The notes under the pieces are model-generated. The model did no database searches and was not told the origin of the DNA. It worked only from the letters and a program-made list of their open reading frames with translations. A DNA stretch of 64,000 nt from Ornithinimicrobium tianjinense (GTDB taxonomy: Bacteria > Actinomycetota > Actinomycetes > Actinomycetales > Dermatophilaceae), in NCBI RefSeq assembly GCF_014636495.1, contig NZ_BMEM01000001.1:940136-1004135 (forward strand). The letters run 5' to 3'. Of this stretch, positions 20,548 through 32,139 are shown one piece after another; position 1 is the first letter of the stretch, and each line of letters opens with the position of its first letter. The position numbers were made by a program, and so were the translations under genes.

Positions 20548-21207
20548 CTAGGGGTTGGCCCCAGGACGCTGCACGCGCAGGACCCGGAAGCCCTTGCTGC
20601 TGGCCGACCGGGAGACCTCGACCGGGCCCATGCGGTCGGGCAGCGTGCGCGTCAGCCAGGCCTGCAGGGAATCGGACCCGAGGTTCTTCTGGACGACCAG
20701 GTATGCCGTCCCCCCGGGCGTGAGCCGCGGCAGCCAGGTGGTCATCAGCTCGTGGAGGACAGCCTTGCCGACCCGGATCGGGGGGTTGGACCAGATCAGG
20801 TCGAAGCTGGTGCCGGGGTCGACCCCGTCGGGTGTGGTGGCCACGACGCCGGTGGCCCCGAGAGCCTGGGCGTTGCGACGGCACAGGTCGAGGGCGCGCT
20901 CGTTGACGTCGACCGCGTGGACGACAGCGGCGGGGGACCGCAGGGCCATCGTGAGAGCGAGAGGGCCCCACCCGCAGCCCAGGTCGAGGAACGTGCCGGA
21001 TCCCGGAGGAGGGGGGACCTCGTCGAGGAGCACGCGCGTGCCCTTGTCGATGCCGTCGGGGGAGAAGATGCCGCCGGCGGTCACGATCTCGACGTCACGG
21101 CCGGCCAGCCGGACCGGCACGTGGCGCAGCTCGCCGTCCGAGGCCGGCCTGGCGGTGAAGTAGTGGTCGGGAGGCTGCGTCGAGGGGTCGGGGGGCTGCG
21201 TCGTCAT
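20548..21207 (-). CDS. RsmC/RlmG-like small-domain RNA methyltransferase
   Basis: The 219-residue class I SAM methyltransferase carries motif I FLDLGCGWGPLALTMA and the catalytic NPPIRVG motif (an NPP type, typical of N-methylation of guanine in rRNA). The N-terminus contains VTAGGIFSPDGIDKGT, a hallmark of the MTS domain of RsmC-like enzymes. It is single-domain, unlike the two-domain E. coli RsmC. The ATG at 21207 is favoured because a TACACT -10 lies 8 nt upstream; upstream in-frame codons would add about 33 low-similarity residues. It converges on miaA. Confidence 0.88.
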   Translation of the reverse strand: MTTQPPDPSTQPPDHYFTARPASDGELRHVPVRLAGRDVEIVTAGGIFSPDGIDKGTRVLLDEVPPPPGSGTFLDLGCGWGPLALTMALRSPAAVVHAVDVNERALDLCRRNAQALGATGVVATTPDGVDPGTSFDLIWSNPPIRVGKAVLHELMTTWLPRLTPGGTAYLVVQKNLGSDSLQAWLTRTLPDRMGPVEVSRSASSKGFRVLRVQRPGANP

Positions 21208-21215
21208 CGTCGCCG

Positions 21216-21221
21216 AGTGTA
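21216..21221 (-). promoter_or_regulatory. -10 element for the methyltransferase gene
   Basis: TACACT on the minus strand lies 8 nt before the ATG at 21207. Confidence 0.4.
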
Positions 21222-21430
21222 GTTCCGTGCCTCCCGCCCGGCGTGTCGTGCACAGTGCGCGTCCCGTTGCTGCGTGTCGCGTGTCAGGGCGCGGTTCCGG
21301 CAGCACGGATGCTGCACAGCGAGGCGCGGGCAGAAACCGGTGGCCTCAGGCGTTGCACGGTGAGACGCTGGAGGCGGAGCCGACCCGGTCGGCCAGCCGC
21401 ACGGCATACCCCTCAGACCAGAAGGACTGC

Positions 21431-22936
21431 ATGACCGCCACCCCGAACCCCGAGCGCCGTTCCGCCATCCTGAGCCGCCGCTCCCAGGCCCTCCAGGACG
21501 ATGCCGACATCGAGCTGCTCGACGACGGCTGGGGCGATGAAGGCTACGACGGTGACCAGCTCGACCGCGAGGAGCGGGCGGCGCTGCGTCGCGTCCAGGG
21601 CCTGTCGACCGAGCTCGAGGACGTCACCGAGGTCGAGTACCGCCAGCTGCGGCTCGAGCGCGTCGTCCTCGCCTCCGTCTGGGAGGACAACGGCCGGACC
21701 ACGCTCGAGGACGCCGAGAACTCCCTGCGGGAGCTGGCCGCGCTCGCCGAGACCGCGGGATCGACCGTGCTCGACGGCGTCGTGCAGCGACGGCTCAAGC
21801 CGGACCCGGCGACCTACCTCGGGTCGGGCAAGGCCAAGGAGCTGCGCGACATCGTCGCCGCCGAGGGCGCCGACACGGTCATCGCCGACGGCGAGCTCGG
21901 CCCCTCGCAGCGCCGCGCGCTCGAGGACGTCGTCAAGGTCAAGGTCATCGACCGCACCGCGCTGATCCTCGACATCTTCGCCCAGCACGCCAAGAGCCGC
22001 GAGGGCCGTGCCCAGGTCGAGCTGGCCCAGCTGCAGTACCTCCTGCCCCGCCTGCGCGGCTGGGGCGAGTCGATGTCCCGGCAGGCCGGTGGCCGGGTCG
22101 CCGGCGGTGAGGGCATCGGCTCCCGCGGTCCCGGTGAGACCAAGATCGAGCTGGACCGGCGCCGGATCAACAGCCGGATCGCCAAGCTGCGCCGCGACAT
22201 CCGGGAGATGAAGACGGTCCGCGACACCAAGCGCTCCTCGCGCAAGGCCAACAAGGTCCCGAGCGTGGCGATCGTCGGCTACACCAACGCCGGCAAGTCC
22301 TCCATCCTCAACCGGCTCACCGGGGCGGGCGTGCTGGTGCAGAACCAGCTCTTCGCCACCCTCGACCCCACCGTGCGCCGGCACGAGTCCGCCGAGGGCC
22401 GGGTCTACACGCTCACCGACACGGTCGGTTTCGTGCGCTCGCTGCCCCACCAGCTGGTGGAGGCGTTCCGCTCCACGCTGGAGGAGGCGGCCGACGCGGA
22501 CGTCCTGCTGCACGTCGTCGACGGCTCCCACCCGGACCCGGAGGGCCAGGTGGACGCGGTGCACAAGGTGCTCTCGGAGGTGTTCGAGGAGCACCAGGGG
22601 GCGGGGGTCCACGTCCCGGAGATCATCGCGGTCAACAAGGCCGACCTCGCGGACGAGGACACGCTGGACCGGCTGCGCCGGGCGTATCCGCGGGTGGTCG
22701 TCGTCTCCGCCCGGACCGGCGAGGGCATCGACGAGCTGCTCGCGGCCGTCGAGGACGCCCTGCCCCGTCCGCAGATCCTGGTCGACGTGCTCCTGCCCTA
22801 CTCCCGGGGCGACCTGGTCGCCCGGCTCCACGACGAGGGAGAGGTCCTCGGCGAGGAGCACACGGCCGACGGCACCCGACTGCAGGCGAAGGTGTCGGAG
22901 GACCTGCACGGGCACCTGGGGCAGTACGCCGTCTGA
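21431..22936 (+). CDS. hflX: Ribosome-associated GTPase HflX
   Basis: The 501-residue protein shows the HflX N-terminal nucleotide-binding domain, the linker GGRVAGGEGIGSRGPGET, and a G domain with GYTNAGKSS (G1), DTVGFVRSLP (G3) and NKADL (G4). HflX splits stalled or stressed 70S ribosomes. The ATG at 21431 is 5 nt after GAAGG. The in-frame stretch upstream (21227-21430) does not resemble family sequence and holds the word CGGCATACC at 21402-21410. Confidence 0.96.
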   Translation: MTATPNPERRSAILSRRSQALQDDADIELLDDGWGDEGYDGDQLDREERAALRRVQGLSTELEDVTEVEYRQLRLERVVLASVWEDNGRTTLEDAENSLRELAALAETAGSTVLDGVVQRRLKPDPATYLGSGKAKELRDIVAAEGADTVIADGELGPSQRRALEDVVKVKVIDRTALILDIFAQHAKSREGRAQVELAQLQYLLPRLRGWGESMSRQAGGRVAGGEGIGSRGPGETKIELDRRRINSRIAKLRRDIREMKTVRDTKRSSRKANKVPSVAIVGYTNAGKSSILNRLTGAGVLVQNQLFATLDPTVRRHESAEGRVYTLTDTVGFVRSLPHQLVEAFRSTLEEAADADVLLHVVDGSHPDPEGQVDAVHKVLSEVFEEHQGAGVHVPEIIAVNKADLADEDTLDRLRRAYPRVVVVSARTGEGIDELLAAVEDALPRPQILVDVLLPYSRGDLVARLHDEGEVLGEEHTADGTRLQAKVSEDLHGHLGQYAV

Positions 22937-22965
22937 CGAGCCCGCGCCGGGGATGCTGTGGCAGG

Positions 22966-25680
<2,715 letters not shown>

Positions 25681-25724
25681 CGCGCCGTGTGACGAGGCTC
25701 ATTCCGTCAATTCCTCCAAACAAG

Positions 25725-25754
25725 TTGCTGGCGACTCACGACAGCGTGTAGTTT
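25725..25754 (+). promoter_or_regulatory. Probable norZ promoter
   Basis: TTGCTG (25725-25730) and TAGTTT (25749-25754) are separated by 18 bp, within an unusually AT-rich stretch (about 25700-25754). No clear NsrR-, NnrR- or FNR-type palindrome was found. The start would fall near 25761, leaving a leader of about 60 nt. Confidence 0.5.
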
Positions 25755-25821
25755 GGGGCCGGCCCACGCTCCGGCTGGGCCTTGACGGAGGCGTTTTCGG
25801 CAGACCGAGCGAAGGAGCGAG

Positions 25822-28182
25822 ATGGCAACGGGTACGACGGGGAGAGAGGCGGGGACGTCCCTCGAACCCGCTGGGCGGGCGGCGCTCGTCGGGAAGGGCT
25901 GGGTCCAGGGCGTCGCCCTGGTGATGCTCTTCGGGTTCTTCGTCATGGGCATCCTGGCCTACCGGACCTACACGGCGTCGATGCCGGAGCCGGAGCAGGT
26001 CGTCGCCACCGACGGCACCGTGGTCTTCACCGGTGAGGACATCTCGGCCGGCCAGGAGATCTTCACCGCTCGCGGCCTGCAGCAGTACGGCTCGATCATG
26101 GGCCACGGCGGCTATCTCGGACCGGACTTCACCGCCGAGTACCTCCGGCTGGCTACCGAGAACGTCAAGGAGCAGCTCGCCGCCGGCGGTGCCACCGACG
26201 TCAGCGCCGAGGTGTCGGAGATGTTCCGCACCAACACCTACGACGAGTCCACCGGGACGGTGACCTACACCCCGGAGCAGGTCGCGGCGTTCGAGGACAT
26301 CCAGGCGCACTACGCGGCCTACTTCGGCGAGGCCTCCACCAAGTACGGCCTGCCGCCGAGCTTCATCACCGACCCCGAGCAGATCCACGACCTCACCGCG
26401 TTCTTCAGCTGGACCGCCTGGGCCTCGGCCGCCGAGCGCCCGGGCCACGACTACAGCTACACCAACAACTGGCCGCCGGAGCCGCGGGTCGACAACACCC
26501 CGACGGCCGACCTCGTGGTCTGGTCCGCCCTCTCCCTCGTCGTGCTCATCGGCGGGACCGGCATCCTCTTCGCGATCTACGGCCGCTGGAGCCGCAAGAT
26601 CGGCTGGCACTCCGAGGAGGCACCGGCCATCAGCTTCAAGCAGCCCGGTGAGGTCAGCCTGACCCCGGGTCAGCGGGCCACCGCCTGGTTCTTCTTCGTG
26701 GTTGCCATGCTCTTCCTCGTCCAGGCCGTCCTGGGTGGTCTCGTCGAGCACTACCGCGCGGACCTGTCGACCTTCTTCGGCGTCGACATCGCGCGCTGGC
26801 TGCCCTTCAACCTGGCGCGCACCTGGCACCTGCAGCTCTCGCTCTTCTGGACCGCGGCGAGCTTCCTGGCGGCCGGCATCTTCCTCACGCCGTTCATCGC
26901 CCGCCGCGAGCCCAAGGGCCAGGCGACCCTGTCCTACGTCCTGCTCGGCGCGGTCGCCTTCGTCGTCTTCGGCTCGCTGATCGCCGAGTTCTTCTCGATC
27001 CACGGCTTCGAGTGGGCGCAGGACAGCTTCTTCCTCTCCCAGCAGTGGGAGTACCTCGACCTGCCGCGCTTCTTCCAGGTCCTGCTGACGATCGGCATGT
27101 TCATCTGGATCGCGATCATCTTCCGCGGGATCCGGGCCAAGCTCAAGGGCGAGGCGCTGACCAACATGCCGTGGCTGTTCTTCTTCGCCGGCCTGGCGAT
27201 CCCCGCCTTCTACGCGGTCGGTCTCCTCGCGGGCGTCGAGACCCACCTCACGGTCGCCGAGTTCTGGCGCTTCTGGGTCGTCCACCTGTGGGTGGAGGAC
27301 TTCCTGGAGCTCTTCACCACCGTCATGGTCGCCTACGTCTTCGTGCTCCTGGGTGTGGTCCGCGAGAAGATCGCCATCGGCATCATCTTCCTGGACGTGA
27401 TCCTCTACTCCATGGGTGGCGTCCTCGGCACGATGCACCACCTCTACTTCTCCGGCACGCCGGTGGAGCACATGGCGCTGGGCGCGGCCTTCTCGGCCGC
27501 CGAGGTGATCCCGCTGACCTTCCTCACCGTCGAGGCCTGGGCGTTCATGCAGCTGGGTGCCCGCCAGGAGGGCCGCAACGACGGGCCGTTCCCGCACCGC
27601 TGGGCCGTGATGTTCCTCGTCGCGGTCGGTTTCTGGAACTTCCTCGGCGCGGGCGTCTTCGGCTTCCTCATCAACCTGCCGATCGTCTCCTACTACCAGA
27701 TCGGCACCGCGCTCACGGCCAACCACGGTCACGCGGCGATGATGGGCGTCTACGGCATGCTCGGCGTCGGCCTGGCGATGTTCGCCCTGCGCTACCTCAT
27801 CCCGGCGCCGAAGTGGCCGGAAAGGCTGGCCAAGATCTCCTTCTGGAGCCTCAACATCGGCCTGGCCTGGATGGTCTTCGCGACGCTGCTGCCGCTGGGC
27901 ATCCTGCAGCTCTACCACTCGGTCGGCGAGGGCTACTACGAGGCGCGGTCCCTGGGCTACCTCACCACGCCCGGCAACGCGCTGCTGGAGTGGGGCCGGA
28001 TGCCCGGCGACATCATCTTCATCGTCGGCGGCTGCGTGCCCTTCCTGTGGATCGCCTGGCTCGGCCTGCGGCACTTCCGTCACGGCACCACCTCCTACGA
28101 GGTGCCCGAGAACCCGCTCTACGAGGAGGTCGAGCACACCGCGACCACCCGCTGGGGCGGCGGAGGGTCGACGCAGCGATGA
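25822..28182 (+). CDS. norZ: Quinol-dependent nitric oxide reductase (qNOR)
   Basis: The protein reduces two NO to N2O using quinol. The 786 residues comprise an N-terminal helix, a large extracytoplasmic cytochrome c-like domain without any CxxCH haem site (hence quinol type), and a 12-helix haem-copper-oxidase-like core. Metal-ligand histidines are visible in RTWHLQLSLFW (haem b), VHLWVEDFLEL (FeB, with the conserved Glu), GTMHHLYF (FeB pair) and ANHGHAAMMG (haems b and b3). AAGGAG lies 4 nt before the ATG. The stop overlaps the ATG of the next gene (ATGA). In a genome without visible denitrification genes in this window, NO detoxification is the likely role (inference). Confidence 0.95.
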   Translation: MATGTTGREAGTSLEPAGRAALVGKGWVQGVALVMLFGFFVMGILAYRTYTASMPEPEQVVATDGTVVFTGEDISAGQEIFTARGLQQYGSIMGHGGYLGPDFTAEYLRLATENVKEQLAAGGATDVSAEVSEMFRTNTYDESTGTVTYTPEQVAAFEDIQAHYAAYFGEASTKYGLPPSFITDPEQIHDLTAFFSWTAWASAAERPGHDYSYTNNWPPEPRVDNTPTADLVVWSALSLVVLIGGTGILFAIYGRWSRKIGWHSEEAPAISFKQPGEVSLTPGQRATAWFFFVVAMLFLVQAVLGGLVEHYRADLSTFFGVDIARWLPFNLARTWHLQLSLFWTAASFLAAGIFLTPFIARREPKGQATLSYVLLGAVAFVVFGSLIAEFFSIHGFEWAQDSFFLSQQWEYLDLPRFFQVLLTIGMFIWIAIIFRGIRAKLKGEALTNMPWLFFFAGLAIPAFYAVGLLAGVETHLTVAEFWRFWVVHLWVEDFLELFTTVMVAYVFVLLGVVREKIAIGIIFLDVILYSMGGVLGTMHHLYFSGTPVEHMALGAAFSAAEVIPLTFLTVEAWAFMQLGARQEGRNDGPFPHRWAVMFLVAVGFWNFLGAGVFGFLINLPIVSYYQIGTALTANHGHAAMMGVYGMLGVGLAMFALRYLIPAPKWPERLAKISFWSLNIGLAWMVFATLLPLGILQLYHSVGEGYYEARSLGYLTTPGNALLEWGRMPGDIIFIVGGCVPFLWIAWLGLRHFRHGTTSYEVPENPLYEEVEHTATTRWGGGGSTQR

Positions 28183-28925
28183 CCGTCCCCGGGATCGAGG
28201 TCTGGCTGATGGCCGGCTACGGGCTCGCCCTGCTGGCCGTCGCCTACCTCCTCGACCACCTCGGGCGCCGCTCGGCCCAGCGCTCGGCCTCGTGGCGGAC
28301 GGGCAACTTCGTCTACCACGAGGACCGGGACGCCTGGAAGTGCCACGAGGACCAGTGGCTGTGGCCGGCCGCCTTTGACCCCGAGAAGCGCGTCGTGCGC
28401 TACCAGGGGCAGCACGCCATCTGCGGTCGCTGCCCCGTGAAGGACGAGTGCTCGCCCACCCCGGGCCCGCGCGAGCTCACCAAGCCGGTGGACCCGTGGC
28501 CGCACTCGGAGACCGGACGCTTCCACCGCGGCATCGCGATCGCGGTGGTGGCGGCCGGCCTGCTCCTCACGGCCGGCTCGCTCATCGCCCACCACGACAG
28601 CGGTGACGTCCTCGTGCTCGGCGTGACGATCCTCGTGCAGGTGGCAGCACTGACCCACCTCTACCTCGGCCTGGCCAGGCGTCCCGACAACGCCCCGGAG
28701 CACATCCGCCACGAGGTGGGCGGGGTGCGCCGGGTCGGTCCGGCCGAGGAGCCGGAGGACGGTATGCCGTCACCCGGCTCGCCCGCGGTGCGCTACGCCT
28801 CCGAGCGACGCTCGGCCCTCGCCCCGGGCGAGCTGGACGACCTCGTCGAGCGCCACCGCACGCGTGGCACCCTGATCGCCGGCGCGCGGCTGCCCGTGCG
28901 CCAGCGCTCCGGCGAGCGCGCCTGA
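28179..28925 (+). CDS. Cys-motif membrane protein co-translated with norZ
   Basis: The 248-residue protein has an N-terminal helix (about 8-25) and two central helices (about 118-137 and 143-165), and long polar segments. Between the first and second helices lies the cysteine pattern C55-x26-C82-x2-C85-x5-C91 (in HAICGRCPVKDECS), with a nearby His56 and Trp-rich WKCHEDQWLW. This could bind zinc or an iron-sulfur cluster. I do not recognise a named family. The ATG overlaps the norZ stop, so the two are almost certainly made together, and a role in assembling or feeding electrons to NO reductase is a reasonable inference. Confidence 0.75.
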   Translation: MTVPGIEVWLMAGYGLALLAVAYLLDHLGRRSAQRSASWRTGNFVYHEDRDAWKCHEDQWLWPAAFDPEKRVVRYQGQHAICGRCPVKDECSPTPGPRELTKPVDPWPHSETGRFHRGIAIAVVAAGLLLTAGSLIAHHDSGDVLVLGVTILVQVAALTHLYLGLARRPDNAPEHIRHEVGGVRRVGPAEEPEDGMPSPGSPAVRYASERRSALAPGELDDLVERHRTRGTLIAGARLPVRQRSGERA

Positions 28926-28965
28926 GGCGCGCGGACCGGCATACCCGAACCTGAGAAGGAGACCC

Positions 28966-29730
28966 ATGCAGCCCTGGCACGTCGTGCTGATCGCCGTCCT
29001 CGTCCTGGTCGTCCTGCTGCTCGTCTACAGCGTGAAGATCATCCCGGAGTACGAGCGAGGGGTCATCTTCCGGCTGGGGCGCCTGCGGCCGTTGGCGGGA
29101 CCCGGGCTGAAGCTGCTCGTGCCGTTCGTGGACCGCATCGACCGGGTGGACCAGCGCGTCATCACGCTGACCATCCCGCCGCAGGAGGTCATCACCAAGG
29201 ACAACGTGCCGGCGCGGGTCAACGCGGTGGTGCTCTTCAACGTCGACGACCCGGTCAAGGCGGTGATGACGGTGGAGAACTACGCCGTCGCGACCTCCCA
29301 GATCGCCCAGACCACGCTGCGCAGCGTGCTCGGCCGCGTCGACCTGGACACCCTGCTCGCGCACCGCGACGACCTCAACCTCGACCTGCGCCAGATCATC
29401 GAGGCGCAGACCCGGCCGTGGGGCGTCGACGTGCAGGTCGTGGAGATCAAGGACGTCGAGATCCCCGAGGCGATGCAGCGGGCGATGGCTCGCGAGGCCG
29501 AGGCCGAGCGCGAGCGCCGGGCGAAGGTCATCAACGCCCGCGGTGAGCTGCAGGCCTCGACCGAGCTGAAGGAAGCGGCCGACATGCTCTCCCAGAGCCC
29601 CGCGTCGCTCCAGCTGCGCTACCTGCAGACGCTGCTCGAGCTCGGTGCCGACCAGAACTCCACGGTGGTCTTCCCGCTGCCGATGGACATCGTCGGGCCG
29701 CTGCTCAACAAGTTCGCACCCCCGGCGTGA
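28966..29730 (+). CDS. Slipin / SPFH (Band 7) membrane protein
   Basis: The 254-residue stomatin-like protein has one N-terminal membrane anchor (HVVLIAVLVLVVLLLVY) and a Band 7 domain: YERGVIFRLGR, LTIPPQEVITKDNV, YAVATSQIAQTTLRSVLG, and IPEAMQRAMAREAEAERERRAKVI with the usual charged coiled coil. AAGGAG lies just before the ATG. Slipins form membrane microdomain scaffolds, often paired with NfeD proteases; no NfeD is present here. The stop overlaps the GTG of the next gene. Confidence 0.93.
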   Translation: MQPWHVVLIAVLVLVVLLLVYSVKIIPEYERGVIFRLGRLRPLAGPGLKLLVPFVDRIDRVDQRVITLTIPPQEVITKDNVPARVNAVVLFNVDDPVKAVMTVENYAVATSQIAQTTLRSVLGRVDLDTLLAHRDDLNLDLRQIIEAQTRPWGVDVQVVEIKDVEIPEAMQRAMAREAEAERERRAKVINARGELQASTELKEAADMLSQSPASLQLRYLQTLLELGADQNSTVVFPLPMDIVGPLLNKFAPPA

Positions 29731-31193
29731 CGCGGCGCCCGCCCCGGCCTGCCTGGTGGGGGCTCGGCGCCGCCGTGCTGGTCGGCGTGGCTCTCGCGGG
29801 CCTGGGCGGGTGGCTCACCTTCCACCGGCTGGGCGTCTCGGGGGCGGCGAGCGACGAGATCGTCTACGTCACCTCGGCGCAGGCCTACCTGCGGGGTGAC
29901 TTCAGCGCCAACGCCGAGCATCCGCCGCTGGGCAAGTGGATCATCGCGCTGGGCCTGCGCCCCGGACTGGAGGGGCAGGAGCTGCTCGGTGCGGCGCGGC
30001 TGCCCGTCGCGGTGCTCGGCTGGCTCACCGGTCTGGTCCTGACGGCGACGGCGTGGCTGCTGACCCGCCGTGTGGTGCCGGCGCTCGCGGCGGGCGGCCT
30101 GTGGTGGCTGCTCCCTGGTGCCGCCGGGTCGCCGCACGACCTCGTGCGCGTGGCGATGCTCGACGGTCCGATGATGTTCTTCGTCGCGGTGTCCCTGCTC
30201 ATGAGCGTGCTGGCCTGGCGGACGCGGCAGCTGAGATGGTGGCCGCTCGCTGCGGCCGCCGCGGGGCTGGCTGCCGCGACCAAGCTGCCTGGCGGGGTGG
30301 CCCTGCTCGGGCTGGCGCCCGTGGTGCTGCTGGCCCTGGTCCGGCCCGCCCCCGGTGCTGCGAGGTCGAAGGTCGTGCTGACGGTCCTGGGGTGCGGTCT
30401 GGTCATGGGCCTGACGTTCCTGGCGACCTACCTGCCGGCGGGCAGCGGGGCGGTCGCCTGGGCCCGCGAGACCTTCGCCTTCCAGCTCGACCACGCCGCG
30501 GACGGTCATCCCGTGGAGATCGCCGGACGGGTGGTGACCGACTCGCCCTGGTGGGCGGCGTGGTGGTGGCAGGCGCGCTACCTGAGGTGGCCCGGAGTGG
30601 TCGTCCTGTGGGGCCTGGCCGTCGTCGGGCTGCTGCGCTGGGGGCACCGGGGGGCGTGGGTCCTCGGGGCACCTCTGCTGGCCGGGTCGCTCGCGCTCGC
30701 CGTCAGCCCGCTCCAGCTCCCGCACTACCACCTGGTCCTGACGCCGATGCTCGTCGTGGCCGCCGGCGCCGCGCTGGCCGCTCCCGGCCCGAGGGCTGAC
30801 CGACAGCGACCCCGGGGAGCCTCCGTGGTGGTCTCGGCCGTCGCCTCGCTGGCGCTGCTCGTGCTCGTCCCGATCGTCGTCCAGCACGGCGCAGCCGTCG
30901 CACGGACCACGGGCAGCCCCTTCGCGGCGGCGGAGGAGGAGCTGCGGGAGCGCGGGCTGGAGGACGTCACGCTCACCGTGTGGGCCGACCCCTTCGCGGC
31001 GAAGTGGTACCTCCCTGACCATCCCCGCACCGCGCGGTCACCCGCACCCGACGGCGTCGCCATCGTCAACGAGTCCTACGCGCGCCGCCGCGGCTTCCCG
31101 CTGGAGGAGTGGTGCGCCGCGGAGTGCGGCCGCCGCGAGCGGGTGGACCTGGGCGGCCTCGCGCTCTACCTGCCGGTGCACGGCATACCCTGA
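29727..31193 (+). CDS. GT39/PMT-like membrane glycosyltransferase
   Basis: The 488-residue protein has about ten membrane helices. The first extracytoplasmic loop has the GT-C signature SDEIVYVTSAQAYLRG followed by NAEHPPLGKWII, matching the dolichyl/polyprenyl-phosphate-mannose transferase group (GT39/ArnT). The DE pair is the probable catalytic site. The substrate would be a polyprenyl-phosphate sugar, and the acceptor is unknown. The GTG start overlaps the slipin stop (GTGA), so it is coupled to the slipin. The last codons run HGIP with the rare ATA inside the word CGGCATACC, which appears to act as the fdhD promoter. Confidence 0.85.
   Translation: MTRRPPRPAWWGLGAAVLVGVALAGLGGWLTFHRLGVSGAASDEIVYVTSAQAYLRGDFSANAEHPPLGKWIIALGLRPGLEGQELLGAARLPVAVLGWLTGLVLTATAWLLTRRVVPALAAGGLWWLLPGAAGSPHDLVRVAMLDGPMMFFVAVSLLMSVLAWRTRQLRWWPLAAAAAGLAAATKLPGGVALLGLAPVVLLALVRPAPGAARSKVVLTVLGCGLVMGLTFLATYLPAGSGAVAWARETFAFQLDHAADGHPVEIAGRVVTDSPWWAAWWWQARYLRWPGVVVLWGLAVVGLLRWGHRGAWVLGAPLLAGSLALAVSPLQLPHYHLVLTPMLVVAAGAALAAPGPRADRQRPRGASVVVSAVASLALLVLVPIVVQHGAAVARTTGSPFAAAEEELRERGLEDVTLTVWADPFAAKWYLPDHPRTARSPAPDGVAIVNESYARRRGFPLEEWCAAECGRRERVDLGGLALYLPVHGIP
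31186..31191 (+). promoter_or_regulatory. -10 element for leaderless fdhD
   Basis: CGGCATACCCT overlaps the last codons of the upstream gene. TACCCT ends 6 nt before the fdhD ATG. Confidence 0.45.
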
Positions 31194-31197
31194 CCCC

Positions 31198-32070
31198 ATG
31201 GCCAGGGTCACCCAGCGGCGCCGCGTCACCCGGCTCACCGCGGACGGCGAGGTGCGCGAGCGTGCCGACGTGCTGGCGGGGGAGGAGCCGCTCGAGGTCC
31301 GGGTCAACAGCGAGCCGTTGTCGGTGACGATGCGCACGCCGGGCAACGACTTCGACCTCGCCGTCGGGTTCCTGCACGGTGAGGGGATCGTGTCGGGCTG
31401 GGACGACGTGGCGCAGATCGACTACCGCTCGGGCATCGGCGCGGACGGTCAGCGCGACTACAACGTGGTCGACGTGACCCTGGCGGAGGGGGTGCGGCCC
31501 CCGGACCCGTCCCTGGAGCGGCACGTCTACACCTCCAGCTCGTGCGGCGTGTGCGGCACGTCCTCCATCGAGGCGGTGCAGCGGGAGAGCCGGCACGACC
31601 TCCGCTCGGACACCACCACCTTCTCGCTGACCCGGCTGTTGGCCCTCCCCGACCTGCTGCGCGAGGCGCAGGCCGTCTTCGACCGGACAGGCGGTGTGCA
31701 CGCCGCAGGGCTGTTCGTGCCCGGCCGGAACGGGCTCGAGCTGACGTGCCTGCGGGAGGACGTGGGACGCCACAACGCCGTGGACAAGGTGCTCGGGTGG
31801 GCGCTGCGCGAACGTGGGGTCCCCCTGCGCGGCAGCGTGCTGCAGGTCTCCGGGCGGGCCTCCTTCGAGCTGGTGCAGAAGGCCGCCCTGGCGGGGATCC
31901 CGGTGCTGTCCGCGGTCTCGGCGCCGTCGTCGCTCGCGGTCGAGCTGGCGGACGACGTGGGGCTGACGCTCATCGGCTTCAACAGGGGGAGCAGCCTCAA
32001 CGTCTACGCCCACCGCTCCCGGGTGAGCCTCGACGACGGGTCGCCGGACGCCGAACCTCTGCTGGGCTGA
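31198..32070 (+). CDS. fdhD: FdhD, sulfurtransferase for formate dehydrogenase
   Basis: The 290-residue protein passes sulfur from a cysteine desulfurase to the molybdenum cofactor before insertion into formate dehydrogenases. The key loop YTSSSCGVCG holds C116 and C119. The cofactor-binding and dimer regions ELTCLREDVGRHNAVDKV and VSGRASFELVQKAALAGIPVL are intact. No formate dehydrogenase, molybdenum-cofactor or selenocysteine gene occurs in the window, so its client is elsewhere. It may use its own leaderless promoter. Confidence 0.95.
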   Translation: MARVTQRRRVTRLTADGEVRERADVLAGEEPLEVRVNSEPLSVTMRTPGNDFDLAVGFLHGEGIVSGWDDVAQIDYRSGIGADGQRDYNVVDVTLAEGVRPPDPSLERHVYTSSSCGVCGTSSIEAVQRESRHDLRSDTTTFSLTRLLALPDLLREAQAVFDRTGGVHAAGLFVPGRNGLELTCLREDVGRHNAVDKVLGWALRERGVPLRGSVLQVSGRASFELVQKAALAGIPVLSAVSAPSSLAVELADDVGLTLIGFNRGSSLNVYAHRSRVSLDDGSPDAEPLLG

Positions 32071-32139
32071 CGGCCGCGGTCCCGCGCCGCTACCTCGTGC
32101 GTGAGAGCCTCGACATCGCCAGGGATCCGTCGCCGAAGG

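Noticed and set aside
25704-25715. 12-base match CCGTCAATTCCT to the conserved 16S rRNA 907 region
   Set aside because: The similarity stops after 12 bases on both sides, and no other rRNA sequence is near. It is a chance match.
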